Shown here: positions 8,398-18,000 of the stretch, one piece after another
Numbering within the stretch: the stretch's first letter is position 1
Layout: the number at the start of each line of letters is the position of its first letter
Assembly (NCBI GenBank): GCA_003141415.1
Contig: PLLX01000118.1
Location: 1-49,901, forward strand
Reading direction: 5' to 3'
Source of the DNA: Bacteroidales bacterium
GTDB lineage: Bacteria; Bacteroidota; Bacteroidia; Bacteroidales; VadinHA17
Length of the DNA: 49,901 nucleotides
Notes under the pieces: generated by a model
Database searches by the model: none
What the model saw: the letters and a program-made list of their open reading frames with translations, nothing else
What the model was told of the DNA's origin: nothing
Translations under genes and position numbers: made by a program

Positions 8398-11300
8398 TCA
8401 GACTTTCACTCCCATCAGTAGGACGTCATCAACCTGGTCGTAGGAACCTTTCCAATCGAAGTAAAATTTCGCCATAGCCTTTTTTTGCTCTTCCATCGGC
8501 AGTTTTGATATCTGCTCGATCCTACGTTTTAACCTGGCTATTTTCATCTTTTTGCCATCTGGTCCTCCAAACTGGTCGGGAAGTCCGTCGGAAAATAGGT
8601 AAATAGTATCTCCTTCTTTAAGGTAATACTCCTGATCATCGAAGAACTTCTCAATCACCGATTCACCTCCCACTGATGATCTGTTGCCTTTAATATAAAA
8701 TGGTTCCCCATCGAGGACAAGAATAACGGGACGCATAGCTGAAGCGAACCTGATATGTCGTGTTGAAATACTAAACTCACAAACCACCATATCCATACCA
8801 TCGTTTGAGACACCTAGTTCCACATTCTGGTTAAGTGTGGAAAAGATCTGTTTATCAAGAAGGCTAAGAATTTCGGAGGGCTTTGAAATTCTCTTTCTGG
8901 TAACGATATCCTGAAGAAGAGTGGAGCCAATCATCGACATAAATGCACCCGGGACCCCATGCCCTGTAGAATCGGCGCATACCAAAATAAATTTGTCTTC
9001 TTCAAGTTTATCGAACCAGTAAAAATCACCACTCACGATATCCCTTGGGTGGAACAGGATAAATGCATCCTTAAATGTCTCTTTAAGTTTGTTAATATCA
9101 GGTAAGATGCTTGTTTGTATTCGCTTGGCATAGTTTATACTATCGGTGATCTCAATGTTCTGAAGTTCGATTTCTCCTTTCTGTTTCATAACAACACTTG
9201 TTCTTGCCTCAAGTTCTTTTTCCAGGTATTCCTGAATCTTCTTCTGCGATTTATCCCTTTCCCGTATTATCAAAACTACAACTCCCAATAAAACAGCTAT
9301 TTCTAACAAGATCGCCCACCAGGTTCTATATAAAGGCTTTTTGATTAATAGACTTAATGACACAGGATTTCCCTGCGATAAACCATCTTCATTTACAGAT
9401 ATAAGACTAAATTTGTATTTTCCGTCACTGAGACTGTACAATGCTTCTCTCGAAGTATTCATCTTACTCCAGTCAAGATCAAAGTTTTCGAGGAATGTAC
9501 TGTAATAAACTTTCTCAGGCGCACTGAAGTTAATACCTGAATAATAAATTTTGATTTTATACTTATTATAGGGTAGTACAAATGATGGTTGATAGGGATA
9601 TGGCACATCATTTATCTCTATAATATTAATGTTATTAAATGGACCGATCACTCTCTTCCTGTCCTTTAAGAGGTCATAAATTATTAAACCTTCTGTTGTT
9701 CCGATAAAGATTTTTTCATCGGCTGATTCAAACATACCGCCTGCATTACATTCTCCGGCTTTTGCAAAATCAGTCCCAAAAATCCTGACAGTTCCGGTAT
9801 TGGAATTAACCCTTGAAAACCCTTTATTATGACCAACCCATATATTGTTTTTATCATCAGCCAGAATACTGTAACAGTAATTCGACATCAAATCATTTGC
9901 CCTGGTAATCGAAGAAACTGAGTCATGATGAAATTTGAATATCCCATTTCCTTCAGTTGCAGCCCAGATTGCGCCATTTCTGGCTTGCGAAAAGGAGAGT
10001 ATCCTGTTTCTTGTGCTTCCGGACATAGTGGCATTTCCTGTCGAAATATTAAAATCGCGATCAATTTTATATAATTTATCACTCTCCGTGCCAATATAAG
10101 TTACACCTTCACTGGTAAGTAATATTTTATTAATACTATTATGAGGAAGTCCGTTATTAATATCAAATTTCTTCTCGATGTTCCCTTTCTTATCCAGAAC
10201 AATAACACCATTAATTGTTGCCAGCCAGATATTCTTACTGTCCATTTCAATATCTTTGATATCATCGGCCCCCGAATCACCTGACCTATAAAATTGTCTT
10301 ACTGATCCGGTATTATCTCTGACAAACAAGCCATTTCCTCCGGTTCCTATCCAAAGGTTTTTATCATTATCAAGATAAAATGATTTTATCTCTGCACGTC
10401 CTAAACGACTGGTAAGATCTGTGAAGGAAAGAGACTTCCCGGTAACGGGGTCAAAAATATGGAAGCCGGTTGGTGTGCCAAGAATATAATTGTTATCAAT
10501 ATTTTTTATATATAGAATATTGTTTTCCTGTGGATTCTTCCCGGGTGAATAATATCCTAAAGAATTGGATGCCAGCATGGAAATTCCTTCACCAATTAAT
10601 CCAAACCAATAATTCCCCTCAATATCCTGAAATACAGTTTTTACATTATTACCAGCCAGCCCCGAGTTAATATCAAAGGATTTTACTGATTTCACCTTTT
10701 CATAATTAGCAGTCATATCAAACTGAATTACACCTGAACCGGAAGTGGAAACCCATATTGATCCTTCTGAACCTTCTGTTACAGATTGAACTTTCAGTGA
10801 ATTGAATTCGGGATGGTCGGGGAGACGCAACAAGTCGTCATCTGTCCCGGATATTTTCAATTGGAATAATCCATAGTCATCAGTTCCGATAATAAATCTG
10901 GAACCGTCACCTGTCTTATGTATCGAAGTAACACCATAAGAGTCAAGTCCTTCAATTACTTTAATTACTGAAATTGAATCTTTCTCCAGCCTGCAAATCA
11001 AAAGATTCTCCTGCGTACCGATCAGTAAATTTCCTGAATTGGTAAAAGCAGCAGAATATAATGCAGGATCAATGGCGAGAGAGTACTGATGTATTTCTTC
11101 CGGTTTCACCGGATTAATTGAAAAAACTGCTTTTCCCTGAGGAATTACATAAATCATGCCATCGGGTCCTTCAAGAAGTTCACTTATGCTCTTTGTATTT
11201 GAAATAGGAACCGGGATCAGTTTATTGTCCTTTGCATATAGAACTGCTCCGTCACTGCATCCGAACCAGAGTGTTCCCTGTTTATCTTTAAGGCTTTTTG

Positions 11301-11559
11301 TAGGGTACCGGCCGGCTGAGGAATCAGGATACTGGACCGGGAAAAACATATTACCATCGAACCGGGTCAGTCCGTTTGCAGTTCCGACCCATATGAACCC
11401 ATCATTTGACTGAATAATAGTATATACAAAACCATTAATGTTATTCCTTTCAGGTCCATAATTCATGAAACTGTAAGTCTGACCACTTGATAATGATGAA
11501 AATAAAAATAAGAACCCGATGGTACTGATTAATATTTTAAAATTGATATTAAATCTCAT
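8398..11559 (-). CDS. Two-component-type propeller sensor with SpoIIE/PP2C phosphatase output
   Basis: 1053 residues. A signal peptide (1-26, cut near SSG/Q) leads into a periplasmic region of repeated propeller blades (about 30-650) with motifs such as GFIWVGTANGLTRFDG, NYWFGLIGEG and NLWIGTGGNGLF. A Y_Y_Y-like beta domain (about 655-730), one membrane helix (about 735-755) and a cytoplasmic coiled coil (757-812) follow. The C-terminal SpoIIE-type PP2C domain shows SGDFYW (843-848), ADSTGHGVPGA (862-872), FSDG (989-992) and QVDD (1042-1045), whose aspartates 845, 863, 991 and 1045 are the expected metal ligands. It probably senses an envelope signal and dephosphorylates a serine/threonine-phosphorylated partner, perhaps an anti-sigma antagonist. 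It is the last gene of the T9SS cargo operon. Confidence 0.88.
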   Translation of the reverse strand: MRFNINFKILISTIGFLFLFSSLSSGQTYSFMNYGPERNNINGFVYTIIQSNDGFIWVGTANGLTRFDGNMFFPVQYPDSSAGRYPTKSLKDKQGTLWFGCSDGAVLYAKDNKLIPVPISNTKSISELLEGPDGMIYVIPQGKAVFSINPVKPEEIHQYSLAIDPALYSAAFTNSGNLLIGTQENLLICRLEKDSISVIKVIEGLDSYGVTSIHKTGDGSRFIIGTDDYGLFQLKISGTDDDLLRLPDHPEFNSLKVQSVTEGSEGSIWVSTSGSGVIQFDMTANYEKVKSVKSFDINSGLAGNNVKTVFQDIEGNYWFGLIGEGISMLASNSLGYYSPGKNPQENNILYIKNIDNNYILGTPTGFHIFDPVTGKSLSFTDLTSRLGRAEIKSFYLDNDKNLWIGTGGNGLFVRDNTGSVRQFYRSGDSGADDIKDIEMDSKNIWLATINGVIVLDKKGNIEKKFDINNGLPHNSINKILLTSEGVTYIGTESDKLYKIDRDFNISTGNATMSGSTRNRILSFSQARNGAIWAATEGNGIFKFHHDSVSSITRANDLMSNYCYSILADDKNNIWVGHNKGFSRVNSNTGTVRIFGTDFAKAGECNAGGMFESADEKIFIGTTEGLIIYDLLKDRKRVIGPFNNINIIEINDVPYPYQPSFVLPYNKYKIKIYYSGINFSAPEKVYYSTFLENFDLDWSKMNTSREALYSLSDGKYKFSLISVNEDGLSQGNPVSLSLLIKKPLYRTWWAILLEIAVLLGVVVLIIRERDKSQKKIQEYLEKELEARTSVVMKQKGEIELQNIEITDSINYAKRIQTSILPDINKLKETFKDAFILFHPRDIVSGDFYWFDKLEEDKFILVCADSTGHGVPGAFMSMIGSTLLQDIVTRKRISKPSEILSLLDKQIFSTLNQNVELGVSNDGMDMVVCEFSISTRHIRFASAMRPVILVLDGEPFYIKGNRSSVGGESVIEKFFDDQEYYLKEGDTIYLFSDGLPDQFGGPDGKKMKIARLKRRIEQISKLPMEEQKKAMAKFYFDWKGSYDQVDDVLLMGVKV

Positions 11560-11571
11560 TTCAGGCTTAAC

Positions 11572-12576
11572 TTATTTTTTGGGCTTAACTTTCTCGTAAA
11601 CTACTTTGGGCTGGTAAACCGGTACTCCTCCAATCGGTGAACTAAAGAACTTTACAGCATCACCACGCTGGTTTTCAAGTGTAATTACCACGTTATTATT
11701 TTTAACCAGTTCGCCCTGTCTTTTATGAAACTGAAAGTCGAGAGAAGATCCCACTTCCTGGGGTTCGATCGGGATATTGGAAAAGACCCAGTTATCCTCA
11801 CCTGATATAGGAACCGATATTCCTTGTTTGTATCTTGAAACCACCAAAACATTACCATCATCATCCCAGTCAAAATTATGTTGCTTGATATACACTACAC
11901 CGGTATCTATATATGGATATATGTGTGAAACACTTTTAAAATCATTCCACATCCTGAAATGATATGCGTATGTAAATGCATTTGCACCTTCTATCGGAAT
12001 ATTATTATCAGGATCGCTGCTCAGAAAGTACCGGTAAAGATTCCCATCGTCACCACTTATTCCTTCGCACACAATTTTGAATATATAACTGTTCCATTTT
12101 GTATTAAAATCTCCCTCGGCAGGATTAAACGGTCCGAATGTATAATACTTATTATCATATTTTGCATCATTGCCAAAAACTTTGGATGCCAATAAGTTAC
12201 CCGACTTGTAATTTAATCCTTTCAACAGGCCCCTGGATTCTTCATTTTTTTCAGGATCCACACCTTTTCCTCCATAAACCGAGAACTTTGTTTTAGTATC
12301 AAATTCGCCCTGAATCTCATCATATTCCCCACCGCAATCAGGGTCAAAAACTCTTATGTATAACGGTTTAGAATAATCCTTCAGAATACTAAAGAAAAAT
12401 ATCTGGTAAAAATCATCGTCACCCCACGATGTCTTACCATCTTTCCCAAAAGTCACCAGGAATGGGATATTTTCATCTTTCCCCGGGACAGGTTGTCCGG
12501 ATAAGCTGGCAAACATCGGAAATCCAAGTAAAAAAATGAGAAGAAGTATTTTATATATTGATTTTTTAAATTTCAT
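11572..12576 (-). CDS. Secreted protein of unknown function in the T9SS cargo operon
   Basis: 334 residues from the ATG at 12576; a TTG nine bases upstream is the alternative start. A signal peptide (about 1-27, ending near LSGQ) precedes a soluble, acidic and aromatic-rich protein. Notable stretches are FGKDGKTSWGDDDFYQIFFF, RVFDPDCGGEYDEIQGEFD and FSVYGGKGVDPEKNEESRG near the N-terminus. These clustered Asp/Glu/Gly residues could bind calcium. No known domain was recognised. It sits 27 bp after the PD40/PKD gene and 12 bp before the propeller-SpoIIE gene, so it is almost certainly in their operon. It could be a periplasmic or surface partner of the cargo or a ligand for the sensor, but that is inference from position only. 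Confidence 0.72.
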   Translation of the reverse strand: MKFKKSIYKILLLIFLLGFPMFASLSGQPVPGKDENIPFLVTFGKDGKTSWGDDDFYQIFFFSILKDYSKPLYIRVFDPDCGGEYDEIQGEFDTKTKFSVYGGKGVDPEKNEESRGLLKGLNYKSGNLLASKVFGNDAKYDNKYYTFGPFNPAEGDFNTKWNSYIFKIVCEGISGDDGNLYRYFLSSDPDNNIPIEGANAFTYAYHFRMWNDFKSVSHIYPYIDTGVVYIKQHNFDWDDDGNVLVVSRYKQGISVPISGEDNWVFSNIPIEPQEVGSSLDFQFHKRQGELVKNNNVVITLENQRGDAVKFFSSPIGGVPVYQPKVVYEKVKPKK

Positions 12577-12603
12577 TAACGCCAAAATTAGTTATTTTCA
12601 GTA

Positions 12604-14040
12604 TCAAGGCTTAGGTAAAACAATAATATTTTTTGATATACATGCCTCCTTTACATTCGCTCCAGGTTCCTGTTGTGCAGATATAATAAGCTGAATATTG
12701 TAAGTTCCGGGTTTACTATAACTCTTGTCAACGGCTTTCCCGACAGCAATTGTTTCGTCCCCGAAGTTCCAGTAGTATTGTGATATTTTCCAACCGGGAA
12801 GATTAGTGCTGTCAGCGTTTAAAGTAATCTTTTGATTTGCGCCAATCCTGTCAGGCGCTGAGATATAGGGCTGTTCAATTTCTGTAACTGCGATAGTCTC
12901 GGATTTTTCATTGTAAGTAACCTCTTTGGTAACAAGATTCACCACATCAAGTTGAACCATATATGTTCCCGGACCTTTAAAACAATGAACAACATCTGGA
13001 CCGGTAGCCTTGTTTCCGTCGCCAAAATTCCATTCATAACGGAAAGGCATTGTATCATATTTTATTGCATTTTCTTCAAAGAAGCGATAACAGTAGTTGT
13101 TCTCAGTTAATGTGTCGCACGATGCTTTTCTTATTATAGTTGAAGTGAATTCATAGATATCATCTTCCCGTCGGCGATTTGAGGAAAAATAACCTTTCTG
13201 AAGATTGGTCTCAGCGACAAAAGCAAAATCATCAGATGTTGAATTGATTGGTTCAGGCAGAAGAACAGGGTCGTCCCAGAAACCATTGATTAAAGAGGTA
13301 AAATAAACATCAAGTTTGCCAATACCACCAGGCCTGTCGGATGAAAAATATAATTTACCTGATGTGTGCATAAAGGGATAGTTTTCAGCTCCTGCCGAGT
13401 TCACTTTTGGCCCAAGATTGACAGGTGTGGCCCATTCACCATTAATTAATTCACAATAGTACAGATCTGATCCTCCATTGCCTCCCGGCATATCAGATGC
13501 AAAAAAAATGTATTTCCCGTCTTTGCTTATTGAAGGTTGACCAATATCAAACTTCGGATCATTGTATTTAAAAGGTCGAAGAGATACCAGGTTAGTGCCA
13601 GAAAGTTCAGCAATAAATATTCCGCTATGATTCTTGAAATTTTTATTATCCGCCATTTTCCCTGTTTCAACTTCACTCGTAAAATAAACTGTCTTACCAT
13701 CCGGAGCAAAGCATAATGGACCATTATTGAATTTATTATTCCGCTCACTTTTTAGAACTCTGGGTTTCCTGAATTCTGAGGTGTCTTTTTTTTCTGCAAG
13801 GTAAATATTATAAAGTCGGCGACCATCAAAACCGGTACGATCTGTAAGTGCACTGAATCGCCTGTCGGAACAGAACATTATGCCATCTTTGACTATTACA
13901 GGAGCAATATTGCTGAATCCATCTATATTAAATGACATTCTTTTAATCTCATATACAGAAGGTTGCTGTGCTTTTGTCTGTAAGGAAACGAAGAGTACAG
14001 GTATAACTATTGTTATGATATATAAAACCCTCTTCCCCAT
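12604..14040 (-). CDS. PD40 beta-propeller protein with two PKD domains
   Basis: 478 residues. A signal peptide (1-24, ending TKAQ) is followed by PD40/WD40-like repeats (about 45-290) with recurring motifs such as FAPDGKTVYFTS, ISKDGKYIFFASDMPGG and GKLYFSSDRPGG. Two PKD domains complete the protein, marked by WNFGDG (337-342) and WNFGDE (424-429), each followed by the PGTY turn. The propeller resembles that of the T9SS protein PorE, but the peptidoglycan-binding OmpA-like domain is absent and PKD modules take its place. It lies 2 bp downstream of the PorP/SprF-like gene. A periplasmic scaffold or cargo-accessory role is likely; a surface location is possible. Confidence 0.82.
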   Translation of the reverse strand: MGKRVLYIITIVIPVLFVSLQTKAQQPSVYEIKRMSFNIDGFSNIAPVIVKDGIMFCSDRRFSALTDRTGFDGRRLYNIYLAEKKDTSEFRKPRVLKSERNNKFNNGPLCFAPDGKTVYFTSEVETGKMADNKNFKNHSGIFIAELSGTNLVSLRPFKYNDPKFDIGQPSISKDGKYIFFASDMPGGNGGSDLYYCELINGEWATPVNLGPKVNSAGAENYPFMHTSGKLYFSSDRPGGIGKLDVYFTSLINGFWDDPVLLPEPINSTSDDFAFVAETNLQKGYFSSNRRREDDIYEFTSTIIRKASCDTLTENNYCYRFFEENAIKYDTMPFRYEWNFGDGNKATGPDVVHCFKGPGTYMVQLDVVNLVTKEVTYNEKSETIAVTEIEQPYISAPDRIGANQKITLNADSTNLPGWKISQYYWNFGDETIAVGKAVDKSYSKPGTYNIQLIISAQQEPGANVKEACISKNIIVLPKP

Positions 14041-14042
14041 TA

Positions 14043-15008
14043 TTAAAAGTACCTTGGATTAGATGCGCTTATTTTATAACCGAATTCGTATCGCAGAATA
14101 AATTCTGTAGATCCTTTTGAATATGTGCTCATCCTTCCAACCGGATAATCATAGGAGAAACCAAACATAAGTTGGGGATTAAGCTGAACCTGAACAATAC
14201 CTACAACAACCTGTTCTGAGGTCCTCCATGAGCCACCCAGCCAGATAAGATCCCCCAGAATAAAATTTCCGTTTATATCTAGCTGAGTAAGCTTTTTTGT
14301 CTTATCCAGAGAATAATCAATCAATAGCGAGGGTTTAAACTTGAGTGCCTGAGAAATTATTATAAGACCCCCGCCAGAAAAGATAAAATCATAATCATTA
14401 ATACTATGATGTGCCTCAACTGAACTTGTTGTTGTATTTTTTTTATAGCTCAAAAAAGCAGGAATAGAAATTCCTCCAAATAATTTATCGCTGAAATAGT
14501 ATACCCCGGCACCAAAGTTGGGAAGAAAATATGGTTTGTCATTTGTAGTGAATACCGGATCATTCTTAGTAGTTGTAAGTATACCTGAATAATCGGTGTT
14601 TGACCGGTCGAAACCTCCTTTAAGTCCAAAGGAAAGCTTCCCATTTCCAAGGCTTATACGATAAGCATAACTTGCATAGATGCTCTGCGATTTAGTAAAT
14701 CCGAATTGCATGAACTGCGCCATAAAGCCCAGACCCACTTTGTCGTTTTTCATCGGTGCATTTAGTGAAACCGACTGAAAAACAGGAGCATCAGGTATGC
14801 CCATCCATTGCATCCTGTATGATAGAAAAGCACTCAAAGCGCCACGCGAACCGGCATAGGCGGGATTGATCAACAGGCCGTTCTGAAGATACTGGCTATA
14901 AACAGGATATCCCAGACTGACCCCCGTAGAATCTGGAATCGCCTGTCCGGGAACACTAGTGAACACGGATAAAAAGAAAAAGAAGAATATTAACTTTATC
15001 TTATTCAT
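14043..15008 (-). CDS. PorP/SprF-family outer membrane protein
   Basis: 321 residues from the ATG at 15008, which opens a clean signal peptide (MNKIKLIFFFFFLSVFTSV, ending PGQA). An upstream ATG at 15050 overlaps the stop of the preceding gene as TGATG and would add a 14-residue leader, so translational coupling from there is possible. The mature start (YSQYLQNGLLINPAYAGSRG ... YRMQW) is the hallmark of the PorP/SprF family, and the rest reads as an outer-membrane beta-barrel of about 14 strands. SprF is required for surface delivery of SprB, a cargo with a type-B C-terminal signal. The gene immediately upstream encodes such a cargo, so this is its likely dedicated partner. Confidence 0.9.
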   Translation of the reverse strand: MNKIKLIFFFFFLSVFTSVPGQAIPDSTGVSLGYPVYSQYLQNGLLINPAYAGSRGALSAFLSYRMQWMGIPDAPVFQSVSLNAPMKNDKVGLGFMAQFMQFGFTKSQSIYASYAYRISLGNGKLSFGLKGGFDRSNTDYSGILTTTKNDPVFTTNDKPYFLPNFGAGVYYFSDKLFGGISIPAFLSYKKNTTTSSVEAHHSINDYDFIFSGGGLIIISQALKFKPSLLIDYSLDKTKKLTQLDINGNFILGDLIWLGGSWRTSEQVVVGIVQVQLNPQLMFGFSYDYPVGRMSTYSKGSTEFILRYEFGYKISASNPRYF

Positions 15009-15049
15009 TCGTAGAAGATCACCATAGATCCGTATATAAAACATTGACA

Positions 15050-18000
15050 TCAATATCTTTTAAGAACAATAAAACCACTTTTCCTGAAAACCTGACCTTT
15101 ATTTGATGTTATTTTAAGCAAATAGTAATAAGTGCCTTCTGAAAGATCAGCTCCCTCTGAGTTCTTGCCATCCCAGTCTTTCCATTTCGAAACGTCTCCA
15201 TTTACACTATAAGTTGAAAAGACTTCTGTCCCTGCTCCATTAACGATGCTCAGTTGAATTGTCTGGTCCTTTTGGTTTAATCCCTCAATCTTAAAAACAT
15301 CATTTATTAAATCATTGTTTGGCGAAAATCCCTGGGGTATGAAATCTTCTCTTAAAGTTATATACACTGTGGTATCAAGAGTACAGGTTCCTTTGGTAAC
15401 TGTCCATAAAAAGGAATTATTCCCTGTTGACAGATTCCTGACAATAGTATTATTCGAATTATCATCTGGTTTACCATCTCCGATGATTGTGGTCCACGCT
15501 CCTGTTTCTCCTGTCAGGGGAGCAGCAGCTTTCATATGGTAAATTTTCTCAATTGAATAGATAATAGTATCTGGTCCGGCATAAGGATTGCCCGGAAGTG
15601 GCAGGATTGATATACTTACAATATTTGAAGTATCTTTACAACAATCCAGTAACCCTGAATAAATATATCGCCTGTATTGAGCAGGATCACTTATAGACGA
15701 TTTTGAGTAGCTTGAAGATGTACTATTAGAGGGGATATTTGTCCATCCTGCGTTTGCAATATTCTGCTGCCATTTATATCTGAAATTGCCATCACCTCCC
15801 GAAGGACCCGGAGCTACACTATTGATAGAAGATAATGGCTGATCCTTGCAAATTGATTGGTCCTTTTCAATATTAAATCCTGATATCGCAGCAAGAACAT
15901 TGACATTAATAATATTGCTTTCAGAGGAACATTTACCTGAAGCAACCTTCAATTTATAATACTTTGTAGATATAAGTGCCGATTCTATAAATGTTGAACC
16001 AACAGCTCCGGATATATCAGTATAGGAACCTGTTGCTGTAGATGAAGCCACCCATTGATAAGTAAAAAGAGTACCATTGCCTCCGCCAAGAGCGGGTCCA
16101 ATTCTTTCCAGAAGATTTGGCTTTTGTCCGTTACATATAGTTGTATCAGGTCCGGAACCCAGAATTGATATTGAATTATTTATTATTGAAGGCTGTACAG
16201 TTATTGCGACAGGAGGGCTTGTATCAGTACAAACCGGCAATGCTTTGAATACTCCCGAGTAAACAGTTCTTCTGTACCATGTAGATGCAGTCAGGGCCTG
16301 AGTCCCATAATCACCGGAATTATTAACACCAATCCCATTTGTCCAGACAGCAATTCCATTCGGACTCTGCTCCCACAGAAACGAGTAAGTTCCGGATCCA
16401 CCAGTTGGGGAAATGGTTACTCCTGTCAAAGTCAGAGGAACATCTCCTGAACATATGGTTTGATCAGTCTTTATTGAATTATTTTTAATTTTATGATATC
16501 GTGTTAAAAGAATCGGGACACTCTTACTCTGGCAGGTATTTAATGGTCCTGAAAATACTACTCTTCTGAAATATCTTTTTTCATTATTTGCAATCAGGAA
16601 TTTTGATGTATCCACAGTATATGTACTATTTGTATTTATGCTAATTCCAGATGCCGGATTCCATGAACTAATGCTATCCTGCCATAAGTAAGTATATGAC
16701 AGATTACCTCCTCCGGGAGCAGTAGCAGCAAGATTAGAAAAAATGCTTCCCTCACAAATCACTGAATCGGACCGAATGGTGGAGTTCCCGGTAATATTGG
16801 GTAGAACACTTACGGTTACAGTAGCACTGTAATCAATACAACGGCCGGACTGAACATATCGTTTGTAATAAGTTGTTTGTGTAAGAGGAGGGGGATCGTA
16901 GCCTTTCCCATTAATTACCGATCCTGCAGCAACCTGTAAAGTGTCCCAGCTGCTATTAGTCAGATTTTGAAGCCATTTATACCTATAGATCCCATTGCCA
17001 TTTGATGGTGTTGAATTAACCGGAACTGAGCCAATAGGAAGAGGATTCTGGCCGTGACAAATGGTTGTGTCTAATCCGATGTTATTTGCTGTAATTGCCG
17101 GTTGGACAATGATTTTTACAGATTTACTAATATCAACCAGCGGTGTAGGAGAAGAGTCCGTAATGGTTCTCCTGAACCAGACTGTAGCTGTTTCAATCAG
17201 GGTTGGTGTGTAGTTAGTAGGATCGGGATCACTGGTTAGAGGTATCCAGGTAACCTGATTATAGCTTTTCTCCCAGAGGTATGCATAAGGGCCTGTTCCG
17301 CCGACAGGAAAAGTCCCTTTTAATTTTGGAGGTATCATGTTTGAACAAACAGAATCGATCTGATTACCTGTAACAGAAGAACTGATTGAGTTGAACAAGA
17401 ATCCGTTCAAAACTGCTTTAAAGCCTGTTCTTTGTTCGCCTGTACCCCCTGCAGCTGCAGAAGAAAAAGGATCATTACCCGGAAGACCTCCATTCAGAAC
17501 TGAAGTAATATTTCCTGTTGTGTTAGTACTGACATATAAAAATCCACCTCCACCACCTCCTCCTTCGCCAAAAGCACCAGGATTGTCACCTCCCTTTCCT
17601 CCCAATGCAGAGAACGTCAAAGGCGTTGATCCATAACTATGCAATGAAAGTGCTATTGACCCTCCGCCACCTCCACCTCCGGAACCTCCATTAAGAACAG
17701 CAGTACCTCCATCACCTCCGTTGGTAAGTATATTACCTCCTTTACCAATTATAGTATCAGATACAATTATAACGATTCCTCCTCCATTGCCACCAGAAGG
17801 TGAAAGACCTGTAAGAGAAGTAGATGCACCTCCCCCACCACCAAGAAAAATTCGGTTAATAAATGAAGGAAAAGAAAGTTGTTCAGATGCCCATCCACCC
17901 GAACCACCCGGGTTTCGAAGGGTACATGAGTTATCTTCAGATCCACCTGTTCCACCGGCTCCATGATTTGATCCTCCTCCGCCACCGGAGAACCGTCCGT

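Noticed and set aside
15400..17350. Periodic similarity in the giant cargo gene as a possible CRISPR or tandem DNA repeat
   Set aside because: Similarity is at protein level with a period of about 300 bp and no identical DNA units; these are Ig-like domains.
17391..17966. Plus-strand proline-rich open frames
   Set aside because: They are antisense to the glycine-rich codons (GGN read as CCN) of the giant cargo; no start context or independent support.
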